Below are positions 1 through 11,959 of a stretch of 64,000 bases of DNA, in pieces; within the stretch, counting starts at the first letter, position 1; every line of letters starts with the position of its first letter. Origin of the DNA: Cantharellus purpuraceus (Eukaryota; Basidiomycota; Agaricomycetes; Cantharellales; Hydnaceae); NCBI GenBank assembly GCA_025174535.1, contig JALBUN010000045.1:3455666-3519665 (forward strand), written 5' to 3'. The translations under genes and the position numbers were made by a program. The notes beneath the pieces were generated by a model. It made no database searches. It worked only from the letters and a program-made list of their open reading frames with translations, and was not told where the DNA came from.

Positions 1-1260
1 CATCCCCTTCTCAGCATTAGGATTAGGAAGAGCATTATCCAGAATTGCTTCCACAGGATTTTGAGTAACCTTCCAGAACTTGTAATGTTTATCATTGTCC
101 TTAATACCCTCTAATGTTGCTCCTATTATCTCATTCTCCTTTGAATACCATGAGCAAAACAAGTTCTTTTCCTTTACAATAATGTTATGACTATATTCAT
201 TAACGCCCAGATCACCGTCTGATCCACTCAGATCCCCACGCATATGAAATCTATACTCCATTTGGAAACTGCCACATCTCCATTTACCTGTCTGATTGTC
301 ACTGCCAATTCCACCCATCCATCTCCAGTTCCAATTGATGCTTCAGCATCACCATAGGAACCCAGACATCAATCCCTGTCGGACTCGGACATACTCATGT
401 AAGGCCATCAGCCTTGGAGACCCATCACCAGAGTAATTATTATTAGATTTCAAATATGTATTTAAGTTGCCCGACTGGGGACTTCATTCCCCAGTTCGAA
501 TATTGAATCACGCCTAGTTCCTAAGTCCAATCCTAACTCTCTAAGTTGTACTCCATCTCCAAAACCTCGGACACCAGTATTAGTGAGGGTGCAGCACATA
601 AGCTGAAGCCAAGTCTGTTCTGACCCCCATGACGTACCCGACTCCTTCTCCGACTCCAACCCAATCTCCGACCCCCAATCAGACCTAGTGCATAACAAAT
701 AACCAACTTGAACCCCATTCTGGAGTAGTTATTAATTCCTAGTGAAATACTACTACTTTCTAATGTGGGGGATTCACCTTTTGCTTTGTTAAGAGAATAG
801 CCAAGGCTTAGCAAGGAACCTACAGCTGAGGCTACATTAGCCATGGCTATTATACTGGTCAGTATGTTCATAGCTGCCATTGTTAGAATACAAGATATTA
901 AAATGTTGGATATCATTTTTAAGAAATATTTGAAAGACTATTCACTGAACTTAGTTGATATCTCCAACTTGAGGTTGGGAATAATAATGTCATAAGGAGT
1001 CATAGTGATTTTTCCATCCTTCCAGGTTACTACAACTATTCTTTCTATACCATGATAAAAAGTTGTTTCTCCTTCTATTACCACATCATAAGTACTACCC
1101 TTGACAAGCTTCCCTGTTATTTCCTGGCCACTTGCTTTGAAATAAAGGAAATTTCTGTATTCCCCCTATCTGTTGTGCTATACCTGTTGATCTTGACAAC
1201 CATCAGCCCCGGTATCTTATTCCAAAGAAAATGTAAACTAATCCCATACCCATAATTATA
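1..1260 (-). pseudogene. Degenerate ORF of unknown family, split by a solo LTR
   Basis: Read on the minus strand, coding-like sequence runs from about 1,260 to 1. It has charged and aromatic stretches (for example WKDGKIT near 1,000), then a stop TAG at about 938-940, then a strongly hydrophobic segment beginning near 916 (MISNILISCILTMAAMN) that could be a membrane helix. At 697 the frame runs into a solo LTR. If the LTR and one copy of its 5-base duplication are discounted, the frame stays open to the window edge, so the LTR landed inside an ORF. There is also a probable frameshift near 1,150 and a stop near 1,170. I do not recognise the protein; it could be a host gene or part of another mobile element. 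The 3' end lies outside the window. Confidence 0.4.
183..697. repeat. Solo LTR, family A (TGTTATGAC...TAACA), with AATAA target duplication
   Basis: The 515-base element starts TGTTATGAC and ends CATAACA. It is flanked by AATAA at 178-182 and AATAA at 698-702, the 5-base target duplication expected of an LTR-retrotransposon. No internal domain is present, so this is a solo LTR left by LTR-LTR recombination. Related copies are at 12,831 and 25,532. A stretch near 585-615 (GTGCAGCACATAAGC) resembles the minus strand at about 16,900-16,930, beside the chromovirus gag, which suggests that family A LTRs belong to that superfamily. Confidence 0.85.
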
Positions 1261-1289
1261 TACCTGAAACAATCCTGGGCATAATAGAT

Positions 1290-1500
1290 TGTAATCATAG
1301 AACTATTTCCAGTCATGTGCCCCCTTGACTACCTCCTGTGCATGTATCTGACAAACCAACACAGATCATGGCTGTTTCACACTTGTCCTACCATTATATA
1401 TACTATGTGAAGAATGATGAGAAGAACAACATATCCAAATTTCAGCCCAAGAGCATGGTTCTCACATGAAGCTTTCATGCCCTGGTATATAGAATGGGGT
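1290..1500. repeat. Dispersed repeat family B, copy 1
   Basis: This stretch contains segments (CATGTATCTGACAAACCAA..., then CCAAATTTCAGCCCAAGAGC...) that recur at 24,765-25,050 in the same orientation and, for the second segment, in reverse complement at 41,437-41,580. No coding potential or termini are visible, so the class is unknown. Confidence 0.6.
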
Positions 1501-1575
1501 GAGTCTTTATTCCAACTTCATCTCTGTTATCTTTCATAGGGTTCCACTCAGCCATTCTGGCGTCTTTCTTTTTGA

Positions 1576-1870
1576 TTAAATCACTTTTTTCCTACTTCCT
1601 TCGCCCAACGCTAATTCTCTGTTGTACCAGTGATCCTCCTTCACATCAAATGTGAATCTTCTCCAGATGGCACATGGTGCCTCGCGCACGTCGATCAGGT
1701 TCTGGTGAACACGGCGCGTATGCGCATAAGTTATAAGCCAGTGCACGAAATGCGGCATGCCACACTTGACTCACAACAGAGACACCCGTCTGTTTATCTA
1801 TAATGTCATACCCAGCGTCTGTATCCCACAATATGTTGGGAAATGATATTCTCCCAATTGCACGAGTCAT
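1576..1870 (-). pseudogene. Unidentified coding-like fragment, frameshifted
   Basis: Two overlapping minus-strand frames show protein-like composition (WRRFTFDVKEDHWYNREL in one, WDTDAGYDIIDKQTGVSVV in the other). They look like one protein crossing a frameshift near 1,740. It ends immediately before repeat family B. I do not recognise the family and see no start codon context or splice sites that would make a full gene. It may be a relic. Confidence 0.25.
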
Positions 1871-4765
1871 CTATACTCCGTTCATTGCAGCGCGGCACTG
1901 CACCGCACGACGCAACACATCATCCCCAACACCCACCATACCACGCCAGGGACTACGGTACCTGACCCACTACACACCAGGAAAGCCCGGTCACAAATAC
2001 TTGCCCCCTCCAAGCCCTCACTACCCATCCATTTTTGTCATTCATCCTACTCTGCACACACCCTATTATCGATCGCCTTGCCGCTTGACTTTCACGCACC
2101 CTTTTCTTATCATCGGCATCATTTTCATCATCATACTCTTCGCACTCATTTCACGTTCAACTCTCATTCTTCGCATGTCACTCATCTCAATGACTTCACT
2201 TTACACTCCATAATACTCTCGATATGTTTACAAAGGTGTTCAAGAATGCTGCAATTGCTATCAAATGGATGAGACGATCGCGCGTCTTCTCCTGCATCGG
2301 TTGTATTTCAAAGTCGTCCCCCCCCCCCCTGTGGCACTGCGTGTCTTGCGTGTTAGATCTTGGTTTAGGTACGGTAGGACGTCCCATGCTTCGCTACATG
2401 AGAAACCAGAGGAGGGCGACAGCGAAGGAGATGTGGGATTCTGGTGCGCACGTCTTAGTGAGCTTACCACTTCATTATCACTTTCTCGTCACTCAAACAT
2501 CGAGATATGATTCCAGGTCACGGGAACATATGTGCAAAGAGACTTTTCGTCGTGACCGGTTTCCGTAAATTCGAAAATGCAGCCTAACATTGGTAAGAAT
2601 ACGACCGCTCGCGTGCAGACCCGCTGAATCCTGGATGAATCTCAATGGAAGTGGTAGTCAAAGGGTCTCGTACATTATTACGCCCTGCAGGTGGACGGAG
2701 GATGCGGTGCTGGAAATGAAAGGTTGGAATCCTGATGAGGATGGTATGGAGGCGGGATTAGATCGATGGGACCGTGAGATCGCAGTTGTGTGATGGCTGC
2801 AAAAATGCTGACTTACAGCCTGCCTCATATCAACCTAGAAGTCACCTCTCCGACATGGAACGCACTATCGGCATCCATTTCAGCTCCCCGACCTCCAACA
2901 ACCGCCCACACGCCCACCATTGGAAACTCAACCACGCCGATGATACCAAACTCCTCGGTACTTGAGTGCGTGCGTGCGTGCGTGATTTTCATGGCATCCA
3001 TCCGGGTGAATGTATTGTTTGGAAGCAATGCAATTCACCTGAATGACCGCAAGCCACGTAGGTAGTCATAGCCATTATATCCTAACCTCTTGCACTGTAT
3101 TTGGGCATGCCCCAGTCCACTTGTGTATGTATGCCCGTGTGCAGCTGCACCTGTGGTTCGCAGTGTGAGCGTCAGAGTGTAGCTGGAGCTGACGTGGCAA
3201 CTGGAGGAGTCTTCCCTCCAATCTCAGAATCTTCGTCCTGGGATTGTCTGGTCCCTGCTCCGTCATTATCTTAGTTGGTCCTCGATTGTACAGTATCGAA
3301 CTATATCTGTCTTCGTCACATTCGGTTAGGAGTGGCTGGTATGTTGGATGTTTCAGGTGCGTGCGTGATCTAGAATGGTTCCCATGCTCTCTAGGACAAA
3401 CACAACGACTCACTCAGTCTCAACCTTCAGATATACAATGGGAAATAATGGGAATGGTAAGATTCACAATGATATGCACACAGCCAGAACGCAGAGGACT
3501 CGCCAGTTGTAACATCCAGTTCGCGGAAGCTCTCTTGCTTATTCAGCATGATGATCCGATCAATTCCGGGCGGCTACATTCACGTGGAGTTTCCGTCGAA
3601 CATTGATAGAGGTGAATTTAGGTATTGGCATGCGTGTGTCACAGTTGTCTGTGATGCTTAATGGGACACACTACGTGTGACTCGTATTCCAGCCATCCAG
3701 ACAACATGAACTAAGTTGCGCCCTCAGCTCATAATAGCTTCTGCCGCCTCCATGAATCGTTTTTCAATTCGGCAGTGCTGATATATCACAAGATTCAGAA
3801 CGTCCATACAAAGGCTAAATTTGCGACGCGAACGCCGACGACTATTACTAGGAACCAAGGGATCGCACCTGAGCTCGGCGACCCTCGCGCGTGCGCTCAT
3901 ACAGCTACTGTTGTATGTTGGTATGTCTAATGCTAGGCTCATAGACTGTGTTTTCTCTCCAGTCCGCCATGTCACTTTAGCCTCTTGCTGAGAAATTAGT
4001 GTGCCTCCAACTCTCCGTCCTTTATGGTCAAATCTCAGACATCCGGGTTGCCGATAGTCCTAATCTTTTTCAGACGCCTTAATGCATCTCTCCGTGATGC
4101 CGTTGCTATGTTCTGCGACTTTACTGGCGCCATCATCCATGAAGAGTGATCAGAGGCTAGTGGACGAGACATCATATAGGTGCACACGTGTATTCTTTTA
4201 TAGACACTGAAACTGGTGAAATATTGTATTCCACCTGTCCCAAGTTTAATCTAGCGTCCATGGCACCTCACTTCGTATGTTCCCTTATATCTGACATGCC
4301 ATGTATACTGAATCAGACTTCAATTCATAGATGCTCATGCTATTGTCAACATAGTGCCAAAGAACTTGACTACAGACAATGAATATAGTTCTGATATTTG
4401 CAACATCACTCTGTGAAATTCAGTTTACCCTCACTGCTATTGGTAAGAATGTCCTGTTTGCGAGTGTTCGACATAGTAGCCGAGATCACGCGGTGGAGAC
4501 AGTTCCCTTCACTGCGATACTTGCGTAGCACAGACTTGCTGGGTCACATGTGCTGCACACGCCCTCTGACGAATCATCATCACTATGACCATGAGGTCAA
4601 GTATTTTCAGCGTCATGGCTGTAGGCCAAGTGGTTCGTCGCTGTGGATACCAGGATGTTAGAACAAACAGTACTCCTAGAAATTCAGTATATATATGAGC
4701 CCCTTGTAGTGTTCTACCCATCGCATACTCGTATTCTAGCCCACTTGGTATACCTCTCCATCGAC
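1871..4765. other. Gene-poor stretch, nothing recognised
   Basis: ORFs on both strands are short, overlap each other and carry no motif I know. Visible items are a homopolymer C run at 2,319-2,328, a (TGCG)n run at about 2,968-2,982, and 70 bases at 2,209-2,276 that resemble 6,647-6,706, downstream of the DUF6533 gene. That last match hints at a decayed second copy of the 3' flank of that gene. Confidence 0.5.
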
Positions 4766-6459
4766 ATGGCAGCTCAGACAGAACAGGCGGCAATTCAAGC
4801 AGCGTCAGATATGTGCGTCGCCTCTCACTATATGCGTGGTACTTTTTGAGTTTATTATCTGGCATCAGTATGACCGTGAATTACACCTTGATAGGTGCCC
4901 TTGGTGAGCCTAAGGCTCATGTGCGCAACCTATCTAACAGCTTCCCTGCTTAAAAAAGCTCTCCTTTCCTACGACATCTTTCTGGGAATCTCACATGAGA
5001 TTCGATATGTCTGGAATAAACCGTTTAAACTGGGGACAGCCCTGTATTTTCTGGCGCGATACTCCATGCTATTGTTTCTCTCGCTACAAACATTTGGGCA
5101 ATATTTCAACTTTACATCACTTGAGGTCTGTTCCTGTTGATGACTTTTGTTTATGCACATAGATGACACAGGGCGTAGTAAGTTCAAGGGCAACCATTGT
5201 AACGCAGAAATTCATACAAATTAGAACATGTGATGGGTTTGTTCAATTTCTGGATGTTCTTTTCATCCCCCCACTCATTGGTATTCAAGGTGATGTGAGC
5301 TTTCCTTTGCAGCAATGGATCATTAACGACACTAATTATGCAGGGCTTCTACTGGCGCGGGCATATGCGGTTAGCAATCAGAAGAGGGCGGTATTGGTTG
5401 TTCTTGGAGTTCTCGGAGGTTGCGCCATCATATCATCACTGGTTGGTACATGCCTGCATTTATGCGGACTTGCGTGACAGACACCTATTATATGCAGTAG
5501 CAGTCTTGGATAGGTGTGACATCACCAGTGCACAACTCCACACTATCACCGGGTACGTACAGCATAGTCTCAAATGACCTGTGCTCAAAAGATTCACCAG
5601 AGGTAAGACAAGTAAAAATGATATTTACTATGACATGGTCCATTCCCTTCTTTTAGTTAATGACGTCGACTCGATCGCAGTCATTTTGTTTGACACAGTA
5701 GCAGTTGCTGTGACACTCGCTGGCACACTCGGAACGTGGAGAATTTATAAACAATCCACATGGAACAAGCTATCGCTGACACGTTTACTGGCCCAGCAAA
5801 GTAAGCTAGGACCTCAGTTACGGTAGAATTCTGACAGATAGACACAAATATTAGGTGTGATGAGATTCGGGTATTTCATCCACTACCACCGTCAACGAAT
5901 CATGGATTGATTGTTATCAGATTTGTATTGACCCTCACTCTTGCTGACACGATCTTGCGATTGGTATGTGGATGTATCATTATCTATGCCATTTCTAACC
6001 GGATGCACTAGACCTTGAGAGTACGTCACACATTGGTATCTGCTGCTGTGCCACTCCAACTTTTACTTTAGCCTACACTTTCACCTGTGCTCGGACCTAT
6101 TCAGGAGAGGTGAGTCGGAATACGGAATTTTAGACTTCTACTAAAATATATGCTGCCTGTCAGCCATCATCATCTGCCGGTTCCACCTCGACCTCCAAAG
6201 GAGACATGTGCACCCCAACAGCACCACTTCCCTGGGGATCCCTACTATCTCTCTTGGCAGTTTCCATGCGGCCACGCAAAGCATTCACGACACTGTGATG
6301 GCAGAATTTGGGGATTCACCCGTCAATGAAGGTGTTGGAACAGAAGCATCAAGGGATGCGGTCGGGTCCACAGAGTCGGATACGCCGGCAGAGACATCAG
6401 ATAATGATATTGAGCTTGAAGAGATCCAGTTCCGGCCACAGGCAGCTCAGGAGGCGTAG
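4766..6459 (+). CDS. DUF6533-domain multi-pass membrane protein
   Basis: This is a spliced gene of the Agaricomycete DUF6533 family, whose members are predicted seven-helix membrane proteins of unknown function. A short leader (MAAQTEQAAIQAASDM) starts at 4,766. The diagnostic N-terminal domain follows at about 4,950-5,115 (SYDIFLGISHEIRYVW, then LGTALYFLARY). A transmembrane exon lies near 5,335-5,475 (LLLARAYAVSNQKRAVL), another at about 5,650-5,800 (DSIAVILFDTVAVAVTL...RIYKQS), and the cytosolic tail at 6,208-6,459 contains the family's FHAATQSIHDTVMAEFG-type motif followed by an acidic end. Exact exon borders were not all resolved, and several intron phases are uncertain between 5,125 and 6,200, so a decayed gene cannot be excluded. 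Confidence 0.6.
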
Positions 6460-7128
6460 TGGCGGACTATCTGCCCGTGTTCGGCTGGCTGATAGGACGA
6501 GTATACATCGTTTCGCACTATTACCCTGTCACTTGGAGGGCCGTGTGGGGGGTGTTTGAACATCTATTCACGTTAGTCACTGGAACGGTCTCCGAAAGGC
6601 CTATATGCAGTGTAGTTATGTTAATATTGGACAAGTCGGATCGAATTCCATAATATTCTCAATATGTACTCTGAGAATGCTGAAATTGTCGTCAGATGGA
6701 TGAGACGTCCACGAAATATTGCGCGACGCGATCAAATATACCAAGTCCTACACAAAGCTTGTCCTGGAAACTAGCAGCAGCGTGCAACTTGGAAAGCAGC
6801 ATGACACTGATGCATTGATGAGTGACAGTTTTGTTAGACGACCTCGAGCGGATCTCAGGGGTGTTGTTTCGAATACTTGTGCGGCGTAACTATTTTCGAA
6901 ACCTTATTAAACAGGTCCAATCATATTTCATTATATCATGAAGTTCTTCAGTCGTTCATTCTACAATAATCAAGTTATACTCCCTTTAGAAGGTTCCTTA
7001 AGGTACAAAATATAGCTCCGACACTTCCAGGGGATTATACATATGAGCGCTTCGGGAAAGACCCCGGAGCGGTCAAAGTGCAAAAGAAACAATACGACTA
7101 CATCTACCACGTTACACCTTACTGCTAC
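6460..7128. other. 3' flank of DUF6533 gene, no gene seen
   Basis: Nothing coding was recognised. The 60 bases at 6,647-6,706 match 2,209-2,276 imperfectly. The interval ends at the stop of the minus-strand P450 relic. Confidence 0.5.
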
Positions 7129-8945
7129 TCACATCACGGAGGTCACGGTGAGCGGCAGCTGAACCCGACCAGGTTCTCCTTTGACCCTAAAATAATCAGA
7201 AAGTCGTCAGACTTGGATAGAGACCGGAGGTTCGGTAATTCATACATAGGAGTCAGGATTTCCTGGAGCAGGAGAGAACTCAAAGTGTTCGATAAATTCT
7301 GTGAGAATAGCATTTCAAGGATTCTGAAGGGACTGTCAGGCAGGACTGAGCATAACGTGGGGAACGTACGTGAAGCGCCACCTAGGGAACAGATCACAGC
7401 TTTAGTCCTTCTCATGAGACTCGGGAAATAGACACGCACCCGATGCAGCTGCGTATCCCGCTACCGAATGTCGCTCTACAATGGAAAAATACTTCCTTAG
7501 GTCGTTGATGCAAAGACCTGTCAATCCTGGACGCACAGATTGGACAATACCCCCAGACCCGTCTTCTGGTGGGTCTCTATTTTTTCTAGGAAACGCTCTG
7601 GCCGCCAGACATCCGCATCCTCTCCCCATACCGACTTCAGCCTATTTGTGACTGCTCAGCAATGACTGTAAAAAGTGAAATATTTGTATGAACCTATTGT
7701 ACGCTGCAAGGGACAGAATCACTGCCTGCCCTTTGCTGATGGGGATGTTAGTTATGACCTCTCCCATATTCGTCTTCAGAGGCGTTGAAAGGGGTAATAC
7801 AGTTTAGCGAGAGGCCACATGTTGAAGCATTGTGAGAATCAGGTGGTATCGGAGTGTTTCCTAACCCGCAAGTAATCACCCGGGGAACCTACTGGGTACA
7901 GACACATGGCAGAGAGCTCACCTTCATAACAGCAAGAAGCCATTTCATGGAGTCCAGGTTAGCAATCGTGAGCTCACCATTTCCCCGCTTTGAAGCATGC
8001 GCACTGGTTGCTCTTATCTCCTCTTAGACATGGGTCTGGATGTCCGGGTGTTTCGAAAGCTCATATAAAGCGCATGCTGAAGAAGCAGTCGTCTCTTGCC
8101 CTGTGATCATCAATGTCCTATATATCCATGCAAATGTCAAGGTCCCTGTCCACGTGTTGCAGACCAAGTACAGCAATTGTGCCATCAACTCGGCTTTGCT
8201 AAGTCTCACATTCAGATCTTCAGACATGTTGGCCTTGACTGGTAAATGGAGTGTCAGGTCCCGTTTGCTAGCACAGATTAAGTTGTAACTACCACTCGCC
8301 AAGAATGCTCATTACATCCGTTCCACTTGCATTTCCTTCTCAACAGGTTGTGAGTGTGTCTGTTGGACAATCTTCTTGGTGACACGACCTGCCACGGTCG
8401 TGTACCTTTGAAAGCTTCTCAGCTGTGGTGTCGGGAGTAGTTGGATGCTTGTCGCCAACCCAAGAGGAAGGTAACCCCAAAGAGTTTCAAAAGCGATCGA
8501 AAAGTCGGATCGTTTGAAAAATGAATCGGCACTAGAATCATGGGCGTATTCAGCAACAATGCAGAACAACGGAACGTAGTAATTACGAGAGGTTTTGATA
8601 CACGGTAGACAGTTCATTGCGTTTCTCGTCTATGGCTCCAAAGTCATGATTAAAGGTGGCTGTTATACTCAATATTCGTAAATTTCAAGAGGGCATTCAG
8701 CAAGTGGAGTTACCGTGGCCCAGGGCATCCAAAGTGGCACGAGCAAGCCACGACTGAATGTCAAGAACAAGGGATGTGCCGCCATTCTGCGCCATTGACT
8801 CTTCCCATTTAGTTACAATCAGGTGATACACAACGATCATTAGCAGTGAGACGCAAGAAGACAAAGTGAATGAACCCTTTGCGAGGTGTGCTGAAAGAGT
8901 GGTAAAAACATCCGCAAAGCGCATTTTCACCGTCGCCTTCGGGAA
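7129..8945 (-). pseudogene. Cytochrome P450, 5'-truncated and frameshifted copy
   Basis: On the minus strand, P450 blocks occur in the normal order: the helix C-D region at 8,950-8,700 (SWLARATLDALG), the I-helix oxygen-binding motif (TGQETTAS) near 8,100, the K-helix region with LRYH near 7,850, SVWGEDADVWRPERFLE near 7,600-7,550, and the haem-binding cysteine in TFGSGIRSCIG near 7,455. The C-terminus ends at 7,129. It is broken: the N-terminal membrane anchor and first substrate-recognition part are absent beyond about 8,945, the exon around 8,900 is out of frame, in-frame stops occur near 7,800, and a small deletion shifts the frame after the haem exon. It is closely related to the plus-strand P450 that starts right beside it, so this looks like an inverted duplication in which this copy decayed. 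Confidence 0.75.
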
Positions 8946-11211
8946 CATTACATCGCATATCTCCCAGGGCCTCCCCGAGGCTCATGGCTCGCTGGTAATA
9001 CTCTTTCTCTCCTTCCATCCCCCCTACCCACTCGTTAGGCAGGGAATATTCCAGCATTCGCCCGAACAAAGGAAGTCGATGATGCTGACTTTGCATGGAC
9101 ACGAGAGTTTGGGAGCGCCATGCGCATCAAGGGAATATTTGGCGTTAAGTGTATCTGAAATCTTCCCGTTGCAAGCATCATGTTGAACTCGGATGCCGAT
9201 TTCAGAGGGACCTGTTGTTCACTGCCGACCCTAAGGTCCCGACGTCACGATTCTACCGAATGAAAGGCTAACAAGACGCAGGCATTACAATATGTTCTCA
9301 ATACACCTGGTTATCAATTTCAAAAACCTTCCGTGACTCGAGCAGGCATTGCACTCACGACTGGAAAAGGGATCGTTTGGGCTGAAGGTTGCCTTTTGCT
9401 CTAGACGTAATTCACGGGTCTCACCTTCTAGCTTCCACCTTTGCAGGGATGCAACACTCGCGTCAAAGAAAAATAATGAACCCTGCTTTCTCGTACAGCG
9501 CACTGAGGGATTTTCTTCCTGTCTTTCACCACACTGCGCAAAAGGTGATCTGTGGTTTCTCCCGTGGCTAGCACAACGCTTGACCCATTTTTAGACCGTA
9601 ATTAAGCTGAAGGAGCACATAAATCAAAGTGGACACCTTTCTGCTATTGTCAATATCCCCGCTTGGCTTGCTCGAACTACTTTGGACGCTCTCGGAACCG
9701 GTGTGTGTTTTATCACACACTAGGGAATGTGTACTAGGTGCTGATCGCGTCGATTCGTAGCGGCATTTGATTATCAGTTCCAAGCAATCGACGAAGGTTC
9801 CAGCAATAAACTCTCCAGTGCCTATGAAAATCTATTGTTTATTGACATAAAATACCACGCTCCTCGTATGCTCACGTTGAATTTGCAGCGCGGATGCATT
9901 CCTGAATCGCTCAGATATGGGACTTGCCGTCGAGGCTATAATGGGAATGCTTCCTCAATGGCTGCTCGCTCTTGCGCAACGCATTCCATCTAAGCGGTTG
10001 GTGAGGCTACAGAATTATATGAAAGTGACCCGTGAAGTTGCGCAAGCCCTTCTAGATCGCCAGGTGACTTCCCATGCACAAGGTAAAGCCGGTTCCAAGG
10101 ACGTCATGAGTATCCTCAGTAAGTTGGGCTCAGTTTGTGGTCATGCACTCACCTGTTGTACTCACCGGCGTTTCAGTTAGAGCGAACCTATCCGAGGATC
10201 CAAAGACAAAGCTCGATAACGAAGAAATCCTGTCTCAGCTCACGTGATAATTTTTTCATACTTATAGTGTGAGCTTCTATTGATTTCTCTCAATCAGTAC
10301 GTTATTCCTTGCTGGACATGAAACGACCGCTTCGACACTCTGTTGGGTATTGTTAGAACTGTCCAGACACCCTGATGTTCAGAGTAAGGTCCGTGACGAG
10401 ATTCAGGCGACTCGTGCACAGGCAGCGAAACGAGGGGATGGTGAATTGAGTGTGGCAGATCTGGATTCTATGAAGTATCTTGTTGCGGTAATGAAGGTAA
10501 CATCCTCCTGTTTGTCCTCATTGGTGTCATATCAACCAGAATGTCTATCTGTTTTACAGGAAACGCTTAGATATCATCCCATTGTTCACGCAATTACACG
10601 GGAAGCCGCTCGCGATGATGCAATTCCGTTGGAAATACCGCAAAAGACAAAGACGGGGAAGACCATCACCAGCATTCCCGTGAGCAAGGGACAGCGAATC
10701 TTCCTATCCATCGCTGCGTATAACAGGTGAGTTATTGTTTTCTCGTGTTCCGATTTGATAGTCCTAAAGTGCACCGTTACAAGGCTCAAATCTGTATGGG
10801 GAGATGATGCAGATGAATGGAGACCTGAGCGCTTCCTTGAAGCGGTCGAGGCTAACCAGAAGACCAACCTGGGGGTCGTCTCGAACATGTGCGAGGATCT
10901 CTTTGTTTTGTGAGTGTGTAAAACGATACTAAAATGTAGCAGTGCAACATTTAGCAGCGGTCTACGCAATTGCATCGGGTAAGTCCCACTAAATGTCTGC
11001 TGCAAGTCCGATGCTGATTTCATGTAGATGGAGATTCGCGTGCGTGTGATCCATCATCTGCGCATGATCTCTCCTTATACCTCTATGAACCGACAGATTA
11101 ATTGAGATGCAAGCGATCCTGGTCGAGCTGCTCGAGAACCTTGAATTTTCACCAGCTCTGGGAAATATCAAGATCATCAGGGGAGCCACAGGAATCATGA
11201 CCCCCATGTGA
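8890..11211 (+). CDS. Cytochrome P450 monooxygenase
   Basis: This is a spliced haem-thiolate monooxygenase, expected to be ER-bound. Exons can be joined in frame through the proline-rich hinge (LPGPPRGSW, about 8,960), EFGSAMRIKGIFG (9,110), LLFTADP+ALQYVLNTPGYQF (9,215 and 9,280), WAEG+MQHSRQRKIMNPAFS (9,380 and 9,450), WLARTTLDALG (9,670), FDYQFQAIDEG (9,765), the I-helix GHETTAST (10,318), LRYHPIVHAITREA (10,570), VWGDDADEWRPERF (10,795), and the haem cysteine in TFSSGLRNCIG (10,950). It continues to WRFALIEMQAILVELLENLEF and the stop at 11,209-11,211. Introns with GT...AG of 45-60 bases fit at each join. Oddities are that no convincing N-terminal transmembrane segment or start codon is visible upstream of the PGPP exon, because the truncated paralogue abuts there, and that the tail is short. 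The substrate is unknown. It may be an N-terminally damaged copy. Confidence 0.7.
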
Positions 11212-11959
11212 GCCAAGATTTCATCACACCTTTGCTCAAGATTGACTTGTTTCACCTATTTGATTTCCATTGTACGCTCCGTCTAATTTCTATATCTTTT
11301 ATACACTTCAGGGGATAGTCATATGTGATGGTGGAGGTCAATACGGGTTCAGATGCCTTTGCAAAGACCATTGAGTATTGGCACGCGATCTGATAGATTA
11401 GTACACATTCACCTCGAACTCCCCTTGGTTCGGAAACTCCGTCAGATCGTCAAGTAAACAAAGTGCTGGCGGTAAACACGCTGTCTGAAGGAGCGCACGC
11501 AACTACAGCCATCTTTATGGCATCTATGTTCGCTCAAGCGGATCGAAGCAATCTGCTACTGTTTGAATGGCTTTCCTAATATCCTGTATCCCTTAAATTC
11601 TGTAGTAGTTGGGAGTGACCTGGGATACCTCGTGGTCAACAGGAGCGATGTGTGTGGCGCGCGAGAGAAGTTGACGTACAAACCAGAACATGATGACATG
11701 TTTGCTGTAGCCGATGCTCCGTCGTTTGAACACCTGCACTCTAAAATGGCTTTATCTATTACAGTACTTAATCATTACACTCCATAGTTTAGTGAGATGA
11801 AATAGACCAGGTTACAACAAGTACTATGGGGGCCAAATGCAATAGCAGCCTTCAAGTGCTGGATTTGGAATTTGAAAAGATACCTACAACAGTTACATTG
11901 TGTTTTGAAAGATCAAACCCTCAGACATGCAATCAAACTATCACCAGAATTAATCAGCA
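11212..11959. other. Intergenic, nothing recognised
   Basis: There is one 74-codon plus-strand ORF at 11,563-11,787 without known motifs. No promoter or repeat signature was identified. Confidence 0.5.

Noticed and set aside
8866..9186. 106-codon plus ORF and the 97-codon minus ORF at 8,809-9,102
   Set aside because: Both are out-of-frame readings across the P450 exons; the frame containing LPGPPRGSW explains the region better.
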